A stretch of 64,000 bases of DNA from Dehalobacterium formicoaceticum (lineage in GTDB: Bacteria > Bacillota > Dehalobacteriia > Dehalobacteriales > Dehalobacteriaceae), in assembly GCF_002224645.1 (NCBI RefSeq), contig NZ_CP022121.1:186001-250000 (forward strand), given 5' to 3'. Under the pieces are notes generated by a model. The model had not been told where the DNA came from. It was given only the letters and a program-made list of their open reading frames with translations, and did no database searches. The position numbers and the translations under genes are program-made. Below are positions 56,723 to 64,000 of this stretch, in pieces; within the stretch, counting starts at the first letter, position 1; each line of letters begins with the position of its first letter.

Positions 56723-57289
56723 TCACTTAGAGGGGGTTGTATCTTCCCCACAGCGCGCATATATTTCCGGTTTCAGCACGCCCACAAAAGGCAGATTGCG
56801 GTATAACTCGCCATAGTCCAATCCATAACCCACCACAAATTCATCGGGAATGTCATATCCGTCATAATCTACTTTTAATGATGCTTTTCTGCGGGAAGGT
56901 TTATTTAACAAGGTACAAATCCTGATACTTCCCGGTTTTCGGGCTTTCAACATGTCCAGCAAATAACTTAAAGTCAATCCCGTATCGATGATATCTTCCA
57001 CGATTAAAATATTTTTACCTTCAATATTGGATTCTAAATCCTTTAATATGCGAACTGCACCGGATGATTCTGTTGATCTGCCATAACTGGATACTTCCAT
57101 AAAATCAATCTGGACAGGGATCTTAATTGCCCGGATTAAGTCTCCCATAAAAATAACAGAGCCTTTCAAAATGCCTACCACCAGCAGATTTTGGCCTTGA
57201 TAATCCCTGGAAATAGTTTCTCCCAGCTCTTTTACCTTTTTCTGAATATCTTCTGTTGAAATCAATATTTTAAGCAAATCTCTTTCCAA
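56723..57289 (-). CDS. hpt: Hypoxanthine phosphoribosyltransferase
   Basis: A 188-aa PRTase of purine salvage (hypoxanthine/guanine + PRPP to IMP/GMP). The PRPP motif 'ILIVEDIIDTGLTLSYL' is near residue 95, 'GILKGSVIFMGDL' near 40 and 'YGLDYGELYRNLPFVGVL' at the C-terminus. Length is normal. The start is TTG at 57289, 7 nt after GGGAGG. Single gene, divergent from the unknown gene at 57461. Confidence 0.97.
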   Translation of the reverse strand: MERDLLKILISTEDIQKKVKELGETISRDYQGQNLLVVGILKGSVIFMGDLIRAIKIPVQIDFMEVSSYGRSTESSGAVRILKDLESNIEGKNILIVEDIIDTGLTLSYLLDMLKARKPGSIRICTLLNKPSRRKASLKVDYDGYDIPDEFVVGYGLDYGELYRNLPFVGVLKPEIYARCGEDTTPSK

Positions 57290-57460
57290 AGTAAGGCCTC
57301 CCCGATTTTTAAATACAATCTGTTTACATGCAAATTAACTTCGCCTCAACCTTGATAAAATCCTGCTGCATAAGAAATTTTGTCGTCTTTAAGACATATT
57401 ATCATCCTTATCCTAGTAAATATAAATTATATGTAAGAGTACGGCAAGGGAGGAAAAAAA

Positions 57461-58174
57461 ATGTCCTCAGAAAATTTATCGTGGAAAAGGTATTTCAATT
57501 TAAAAAATCTGATCATCACCGCCATTATCATCAGCATTATTATCAGCGGCGCCTTCTATCTTCAGGAGTCAACAAATATCGTCCCTCAGGAACTGTTGAA
57601 TACGGCTCTAACCAATACCCTGGAGGCAAAATCCTACCAATTTCATACTAAGTCCAGCATCATCATAGACGGCCAGGAAAAAACTTTCAGCGATATTGCC
57701 GGAGAAAGAGGAGATAGTAAAACCTTTCATGTCACCGGTTCCATGCTGGGAACAGACATTAATGTTTACCAAATCGGAGACACCACTTATCGTTTAGATT
57801 CCCTTACGAATAAATGGATTGTAACAGAGAATAATTCGCTGCTCAGGGAATCCTTATTAATGGCAGAGCTTAACCCCCTATCCAATTTTTATTTCAAGGA
57901 AATCGTTTCGGCAGAATATTTAGGAATGGAAAAAATAGATCGTCATAAAATGTATAAAATAACATGTCGGCCCAGGATTAACAACAAATGGCTGGATGGT
58001 TATTTTAAAGATCTGAACTATATCATTTGGATTGATAAAAAGGATAAAATGATCAAAAAGGCCACGATGACCGCCATCTCAAAAGAGAAGGAAAGCAGCA
58101 GTCTGACTATTGAAGTAATACTGGAAAATTTCAATAAAGAATTTAATATTAAACCTCCCTCCCTCAGTTCCTAA
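57461..58174 (+). CDS. Membrane-anchored hypothetical protein
   Basis: A 237-aa protein with one N-terminal membrane segment (about 17-35, 'LIITAIIISIIISGAFYL') and an extracytoplasmic domain rich in beta-strand-like segments ('YQFHTKSSIIIDGQ', 'DINVYQIGDTTYRLDSLTNKWIV', 'YIIWIDKKDKMIKKATMTA'). The pattern resembles LolA/LppX-like lipid-binding folds of small Firmicute lipoproteins, but there is no lipobox cysteine and I cannot assign a family. AGGGAGG precedes the ATG. It converges on groEL. Confidence 0.75.
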   Translation: MSSENLSWKRYFNLKNLIITAIIISIIISGAFYLQESTNIVPQELLNTALTNTLEAKSYQFHTKSSIIIDGQEKTFSDIAGERGDSKTFHVTGSMLGTDINVYQIGDTTYRLDSLTNKWIVTENNSLLRESLLMAELNPLSNFYFKEIVSAEYLGMEKIDRHKMYKITCRPRINNKWLDGYFKDLNYIIWIDKKDKMIKKATMTAISKEKESSSLTIEVILENFNKEFNIKPPSLSS

Positions 58175-58222
58175 CACTATATCCTTTGATTTAAAAAAAA
58201 CCTGCCTTTATGCCAAGAGCCC

Positions 58223-58245
58223 TTTTATACTTTCTGAAAATTAAA
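58223..58245. repeat. Dispersed palindromic repeat, truncated copy D
   Basis: TTTTATACTTTCTGAAAATTAAAA keeps the left arm and centre of the hairpin but has lost the right arm. It sits between the hypothetical gene and the groEL terminator. Confidence 0.4.
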
Positions 58246-58270
58246 AATAAGCAGCCAGTGGCTGCTTATT
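58246..58270 (-). terminator. Terminator of groESL
   Basis: AATAAGCAGC/GCTGCTTATT stem; the minus strand continues TTTTTAATTTTC. It lies 20 nt beyond the groEL stop. Confidence 0.85.
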
Positions 58271-58289
58271 CTATTTTTGGCTTTGTTTA

Positions 58290-59933
<1,644 letters not shown>

Positions 59934-59940
59934 CTAAGCT

Positions 59941-60234
59941 TTATTTTTCAACTACTGCTAAAATATCTCTATCGCCATTTAAAATCAAATATTCTTCTCC
60001 ATCCATTTTCACTTCGGAACCGGAATATTTTGAATAAATGACCCGATCTCCAACCTTAACTTCCAAGGCAGCCCGTTCGCCATTTTCTAAGACTCTTCCT
60101 GGGCCAACTGCTACAACTTCGCCCTCCTGAGGTTTTTCTTTGGCAGTATCAGGCAATACGATGCCGCTTTTGGTGGTTTCTTCCAATGCGAGTACTTTGA
60201 TTACGACACGATCTCCTAAGGGTTTAATATTCAT
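59941..60234 (-). CDS. groES: Co-chaperonin GroES (Hsp10)
   Basis: A 97-aa GroES with '[12 protein letters not shown]', the mobile loop '[21 protein letters not shown]' and '[25 protein letters not shown]'. Cap of the GroEL chamber. First gene of the operon; the ribosome site GGAGGC is before the ATG. Confidence 0.98.
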   Translation of the reverse strand: MNIKPLGDRVVIKVLALEETTKSGIVLPDTAKEKPQEGEVVAVGPGRVLENGERAALEVKVGDRVIYSKYSGSEVKMDGEEYLILNGDRDILAVVEK

Positions 60235-60285
60235 TACTTTGCCTCCTTCATTTAATAGAAAAATTTGTTTTTATTACTTATATTG

Positions 60286-60312
60286 TTAGCACTCACTATG
60301 ATCGAGTGCTAA
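60286..60312. promoter_or_regulatory. CIRCE element (HrcA operator) of groESL
   Basis: TTAGCACTC (60286-60294), a 9-nt spacer and GAGTGCTAA (60304-60312): an exact match to the consensus inverted repeat, 52 nt upstream of groES. HrcA repression relieved by heat shock is expected. The remaining ~250 nt up to the histidine kinase are A/T-rich and without a gene. Confidence 0.98.
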
Positions 60313-60525
60313 TACCCTTTAAATATAATAATCAAGGGAAGTACTAATCCGCAACCTTTTAATTCCTCTGTTTTTAAGCATTTTTGTTCAATTTATGGAT
60401 AATTTAACTCGAATGCTTAATATTTCTCGCTAATTTAATTAATATTGAACAGAGCTTTTCAGTGGGGAAATTACTTCCTTGAGAAATTATTTCCATTAAT
60501 CTGATTTTTATGCACGCAAAAAAAA

Positions 60526-60543
60526 ATTCCTCCAAAGAGGAAT
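60526..60543 (-). terminator. Terminator of the histidine kinase gene
   Basis: ATTCCTC/GAGGAAT stem with a 4-nt loop, followed on the minus strand by an uninterrupted run of Ts. Confidence 0.88.
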
Positions 60544-60567
60544 AAGAGGCGGGAGACTTACGCCAAG

Positions 60568-61842
60568 TTAGTCAGGTTGAAAATATGCCGATTCCGGTAA
60601 AATAATTGTACAGGTAGTCCCTTTTCCCAAAGCACTTTCCACTTGGATATGCCCCCCATGATCCTCTATAATTGAATAACATATGGGGAGACCCAACCCG
60701 GTCCCCCCCTCCTTGGTCGTAAAAAAAGGCTGATTGATACATGCCAAAGTCTCTGGATCCATCCCCGTGCCATTATCTGAGATGGTAACTCTGCCTTCCG
60801 CGGTTTCAGCATCATATTTAGTGTCAATTTCGATCAATCCCTGAGCAGAAATTGCCCCGAATGCGTTGGAAAGAAGATTGATCAGCACCTGTTTTATCCG
60901 GCTTTCATCCACCAGCATCAAAGGCATTTTCTCATCGAAGCGGGCTTCAATGGCCACATTTTGCATCAGTGCCTCACTGCTCATCAGCAAGATCACCTCT
61001 TCCACTAAAGCGTTCATATCTTTTCTCAGAAATTTCGCCACAGAGGGTTTTGCCAATTGAAGAAATTCCTGAATTATCCCATTGGCGCGATCAATTTCAC
61101 TAATAATAATTTCTCCATAGGCCTTAACATTTTCATTATCTTGATTCTCTTCTCCCAGAAGCTGCACGAAACCCTTGACCGATTGAAGGGGATTCCTGAT
61201 TTCATGGCAAATCCCGGCAGCCATTTGTCCCACCGCAGTAAGACACTCATTTCGCTCGATTTGTTCTTCAAAAACCTTACCTGTCCTATCATCTGTAAGC
61301 ATGACAAAAGTCCCCTGGAAACCCTCTTTTTGGTTCAATGTATAGGTTGTAAGACGCACCATCTCCCTTGTTCCATTGATTCGAACACCGACAGGCACCT
61401 GTTCATAAGCAATTCTATGATATAAGGTGTCTTTAATAAAGTCAGAAAGTTCTAAAGAGCCATCCAGGATAACCCTTTTCCCCATACACTCCTGGAGTTT
61501 CTTGCTCACCACGTCTTGCCGATTTAAGTTTATGAATTCCGCCCCATAATCATTGATATAGACAATGGTTTCCTCCTTACTCACGATAAAGATTACGAAA
61601 GGCATGCGGTCAAGGATTTCACCGATCCAGAAATGAGCATCTTTCTCTTCATTTGCTTCATGATGGTAATAATGATGGAAAAAACTTCGATAAAGTGCAA
61701 GGACCAGAATACCCCAGATCAGAGAAAGGAAGATCATCAGAACCTGCAACTCCGGATCCCCAAAAAAGAAGGGTAAAACCACCAAGGGCAAAACACTCAT
61801 TAAATATATTCCCCACCAGAAAAAATAACTGGGTGAGAGCAT
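60568..61842 (-). CDS. Membrane PAS-domain sensor histidine kinase
   Basis: About 424 aa: two membrane segments (about 6-27 and 33-53), a PAS domain (about 72-190, 'MPFVIFIVSKEETIVYINDYGAEFINLN'), a HisKA domain with the phosphorylated histidine H213 in 'GICHEIRNPLQSVKGF', and a HATPase_c domain with N-box 'LINLLSNAFGAI', G1 'DNGTGMD' and G2 'GGTGLGLPI'. No response regulator is adjacent, so it is an orphan kinase. The layout resembles sporulation kinases that feed Spo0A in Clostridia. The ATG at 61842 has GGGGAG at 8 nt. Confidence 0.92.
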   Translation of the reverse strand: MLSPSYFFWWGIYLMSVLPLVVLPFFFGDPELQVLMIFLSLIWGILVLALYRSFFHHYYHHEANEEKDAHFWIGEILDRMPFVIFIVSKEETIVYINDYGAEFINLNRQDVVSKKLQECMGKRVILDGSLELSDFIKDTLYHRIAYEQVPVGVRINGTREMVRLTTYTLNQKEGFQGTFVMLTDDRTGKVFEEQIERNECLTAVGQMAAGICHEIRNPLQSVKGFVQLLGEENQDNENVKAYGEIIISEIDRANGIIQEFLQLAKPSVAKFLRKDMNALVEEVILLMSSEALMQNVAIEARFDEKMPLMLVDESRIKQVLINLLSNAFGAISAQGLIEIDTKYDAETAEGRVTISDNGTGMDPETLACINQPFFTTKEGGTGLGLPICYSIIEDHGGHIQVESALGKGTTCTIILPESAYFQPD

Positions 61843-61969
61843 CGTAACCACTCCCCAAAACGTTTTCTTAAGCGCAATATTTAATAAATTCGTGCCCGGT
61901 AGATTTTTCCCTTTAGTATAATTCCAGCATCATTCGTCAAAAACACTTCGAAAAGGCTTTTTTTGTCAT

Positions 61970-62539
61970 TTATGGCCGAGAATATACCTTGTCTTCCGTC
62001 ACTACCAGATCCATGGGAATATCATACGGATCCGGATCTAAGGAGGGGACGATCTGCATAGCGAAGGCCACAGCGATTTTCGGGGTTTGCTCCTTTAAGC
62101 GGGGTAAAAAGCGGTCATAATAGCCCCCGCCGTAACCCAGTCGGTTGCAAGCTTCGTCAAAGGCTACCCCGGGGACAATGACGCAATCAAGTTCCTCCGG
62201 TGCTACGGGCCGCATTTTATCTGCTTTTGGTTCCAAGATACCCCATGTGCCCGGCGCCAAATCCTCTTCCAGGTCCCTCAGTTCAGAAGGAACGATGACG
62301 ATATTTTTTGGCTCACAGACGGGTATCACTACCCTTTTATTTTCCTGCCACAGGTGCTCGATTAAAGGCATGACATCCACCTCATTACGAAACGGAAGAT
62401 AAAGCATCACTGTACTTGCTTTTTGAAAGCTCGGAAATTGTAAAATTTTTTCGCAAATAATTTTGCTTTTTTCTCTTACTTGATTCCGATCCAGAGATCC
62501 CCTTATTTTTAAAAGTTCTTTGCGCTGCTTCTTTTTCAT
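61970..62539 (-). CDS. 5-formyltetrahydrofolate cyclo-ligase
   Basis: A 189-aa enzyme (MTHFS/YgfA family) that converts 5-formyl-THF to 5,10-methenyl-THF using ATP. N-terminal 'KKKQRKELLKIRGSL' basic helix, 'MLYLPFRNEVDVMPLIEHLW' and the ATP-site motif 'NRLGYGGGYYDRFLP' are present. It supports folate-bound one-carbon flow, which is relevant to the methyltransferase locus upstream in the window but also housekeeping. GGGAGGG precedes the ATG. Confidence 0.95.
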   Translation of the reverse strand: MKKKQRKELLKIRGSLDRNQVREKSKIICEKILQFPSFQKASTVMLYLPFRNEVDVMPLIEHLWQENKRVVIPVCEPKNIVIVPSELRDLEEDLAPGTWGILEPKADKMRPVAPEELDCVIVPGVAFDEACNRLGYGGGYYDRFLPRLKEQTPKIAVAFAMQIVPSLDPDPYDIPMDLVVTEDKVYSRP

Positions 62540-62714
62540 AGAACCCTCCCATTAATATTCATTTATTATTCTGCATATTTATTCATGGATGTTAACTCCA
62601 CGATATCCGAAATCAGGTATTTTTTCTTAGTAAATCCATAAATTTTTCTTTGTGAAGCATTTCTTTTTCGTTTGTCAAGATCAAATAGGTTTGTTCTTCA
62701 TTTTTGTCTGTCCA

Positions 62715-62890
62715 CCGGTCTATCCACAGCTGATAAGCTCTTTAGCTGGCGTTTTATATAGTTATCCCCAGAAACCCTATTTTATTCCCCAGATAAGCTA
62801 TTTTTTCTTCCACACCTTTTCATCCCCATCGCTCTAAGTTATTAACAAACTTATCCACATTATCCACAGTTTCTTCGTCCACAAGTGGGT
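62715..62890. other. Cluster of DnaA-box-like sites in the tsaD downstream region
   Basis: Two perfect TTATCCACA nonamers abut directly (62851-62859, 62860-62868), with related 9-mers CTATCCACA (62720-62728), TTATCCCCA (62762-62770) and TCGTCCACA (62875-62883), all in the same orientation. The region is A/T-rich and non-coding (62540-62948). TTATCCACA is the high-affinity DnaA box. Binding of DnaA is inferred; dnaA itself is not in the window. Confidence 0.65.
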
Positions 62891-62948
62891 AATTAGCTAT
62901 GGTTTAAATACTTAATGTTTTTCTGTAAAATACCCTGGGTTTTATTAT

Positions 62949-63965
62949 TCATGAGGTGAATAATGATAAATTGGGTACCGCATTTAAGGTCAAATCGGAA
63001 AATTCCCCTCTGAGATACTTATAGTAAGCAGCACAGCCAATCATCGCCGCATTATCCGTGCACAAAACAGGAGACGGCCATAACACATTGATGTTTTCTT
63101 GCCCCGCTTTTTCTTGCAGCATTTCTCTTAATCTGAGATTGGCCGCGACTCCACCGGCTAAAAGAATCGTTGGCACCTTTTTCTTTTTTGCCGCAACCAC
63201 GGCCTTGGTTGCCAATACATCCCCAATGGCCTCCTGCAAACCAGCCGCAATATCAGGGATATCATAGGCTTCGTCCTTCATTTTGCATTGATTCAAATAA
63301 TTTAACACCGAAGACTTCAAGCCGCTGAAGCTAAAATCAAGACTGTCTTTTTCTAACCAAGCTCTGGGAAATACCAGCTTCTCTCTGTTACCTTGAAGGG
63401 CAGCCTGCTGAATCTGCGGTCCCCCCGGATAACCCAGGCCTAAATGCCGGGCAACCTTGTCAAAGGCTTCCCCCGCTGCATCATCCCTGGTTTGCCCTAA
63501 TAATTCGTATGCACCCCTTTTAGGGAGATAAACCAAACTGGTATGTCCCCCCGATACAACCAAAGCCACCAAGGGGAAAGCTAAATCAGGATATTCCAAA
63601 AAACCGGCATGAATATGCCCCTCCAAATGATGCACTCCGATGAGTGGTTTTTCTATGGCATAGGCCGCCGCTTTGGCATAAGAAAGGCCGACCAATAAGG
63701 CACCAACTAAGCCAGGCCCGTAGGCAACCCCAATCCCGTCAATATCCTTAAAATCCGCTTCTGCCTCACTTAATGCTTCTTGAACCACAAAAGGCAGAGC
63801 TTCTAAGTGTTTTCTGGAAGCAATTTCCGGAACTACACCGCCATATTTTTTATGGATCTCGATTTGTGATGAAATAATATTAGATCTGATGACTCTTCCG
63901 TCTTGAATAACAGCAACAGAGGATTCATCACAACTGGTTTCAATGGCTAAGATATTTACCGCCAT
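62949..63965 (-). CDS. tsaD: tRNA threonylcarbamoyladenosine transferase subunit TsaD
   Basis: A 338-aa ASKHA-fold protein that transfers the threonylcarbamoyl group to A37 of ANN-decoding tRNAs, with TsaB and TsaE. Metal-binding histidines are in 'HHLEGHIHAG' (HxExH), the start 'LAIETSCDESSVAV', 'SGGHTSLV', and the C-terminal 'TDNAAMIG' motif are conserved. AAAGGAGATTAAT precedes the ATG. tsaB and rimI would be expected just beyond the right edge. Confidence 0.98.
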   Translation of the reverse strand: MAVNILAIETSCDESSVAVIQDGRVIRSNIISSQIEIHKKYGGVVPEIASRKHLEALPFVVQEALSEAEADFKDIDGIGVAYGPGLVGALLVGLSYAKAAAYAIEKPLIGVHHLEGHIHAGFLEYPDLAFPLVALVVSGGHTSLVYLPKRGAYELLGQTRDDAAGEAFDKVARHLGLGYPGGPQIQQAALQGNREKLVFPRAWLEKDSLDFSFSGLKSSVLNYLNQCKMKDEAYDIPDIAAGLQEAIGDVLATKAVVAAKKKKVPTILLAGGVAANLRLREMLQEKAGQENINVLWPSPVLCTDNAAMIGCAAYYKYLRGEFSDLTLNAVPNLSLFTS

Positions 63966-64000
63966 ATTAATCTCCTTTACTTTTATTAAAAAATAGCTTC

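Noticed and set aside
56538-56726. 62-aa frame downstream of cobW
   Set aside because: It is translated almost entirely from the terminator and the dispersed repeat (56581-56722); the GVLEFDK string also arises from the repeat at 3661.
62645-62665. TTGTGAAGCATTTC resembling a Rex operator
   Set aside because: Only one half-site fits the TTGTGAA-N4-TTCACAA consensus; the second half is not palindromic.
63986-64000. Possible last codons of rimI at the right edge (reads EAIF then stop)
   Set aside because: rimI is expected there from gene order, but five codons are far too few to support a feature.

Overview
The window reads as chromosomal DNA of an endospore-forming, anaerobic member of the Clostridia. 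Moderately low GC, AGGAGG-type ribosome binding sites, T-box leaders, a CIRCE element and sporulation genes (spoIVFA/B, a spo0B-like gene, lonB, prkA-yhbH-spoVR, a gerM-like gene) support this. A multiheme c-type cytochrome and a methanol-type corrinoid methyltransferase point towards the Peptococcaceae/Desulfitobacteriaceae side of the class. The genus cannot be fixed from the sequence alone. Almost every gene lies on the minus strand, so transcription runs from high to low coordinates.

From about 1 to 31.9 kb the gene order closely parallels the classical Bacillus subtilis segment tig-clpX-lonB-lonA-engB ... valS-folC ... maf-mreBCD-minCD-spoIVFA/B-rplU-rpmA-spo0B-obg. In transcription order it holds trigger factor, ClpP, ClpX, LonB, LonA and EngB (protein quality control). 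A T-box-controlled valS with folC follows, then rex and maf. Next come mreBCD, mrdA, minCDE and rodA (cell shape and division site), spoIVFA/B (sigma-K processing), a radical SAM/DUF2344 pair and RNase G. The run ends with rplU-rpmA behind an L21 leader, a Spo0B-like phosphotransferase, obgE, yhbY, nadD, an inserted small RRM protein and the start of yqeK. Departures from the Bacillus layout are a MinC reduced to its C-terminal domain, an L27 without the cleavable N-terminal extension and without a prp gene, and the RRM gene.

From 32 to 35.4 kb there are seven tRNA genes (Gly-GCC, Leu-UAG; Lys-CUU, Gln-UUG, His-GUG; Arg-UCU, Gly-UCC) with recognisable promoters and terminators. They flank a small accessory block: a YeiH-type exporter, a small membrane protein and a SAM methyltransferase. 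From 35.5 to 39.6 kb come rdgB, rph, a GerM-like lipoprotein, and an ACT-domain protein paired with a phenylacetate-CoA ligase under its own T-box. From 40.3 to 44.8 kb lies the sporulation kinase operon prkA-yhbH-spoVR.

From 44.9 to 56.6 kb the content is more accessory. There is a 51-aa protein of unknown function and an FMN-binding lipoprotein. A redox operon encodes a seven-heme membrane-anchored cytochrome c, a cytochrome b and an overlapping 36-aa membrane peptide. A peptide ABC-transporter fragment follows, with frameshifted oppB and no ATPases. A methyltransferase locus (mtaB, a PocR-AraC regulator, mtaC) faces a divergent CobW-type GTPase across a dyad-bearing intergenic region.

From 56.7 kb to the end are hpt, an unknown membrane-anchored protein, CIRCE-controlled groESL, a PAS histidine kinase, 5-formyl-THF cyclo-ligase, an AT-rich intergenic region with a cluster of DnaA-box-like sites, and tsaD. 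A family of short palindromic repeats is scattered in intergenic DNA across the whole window.
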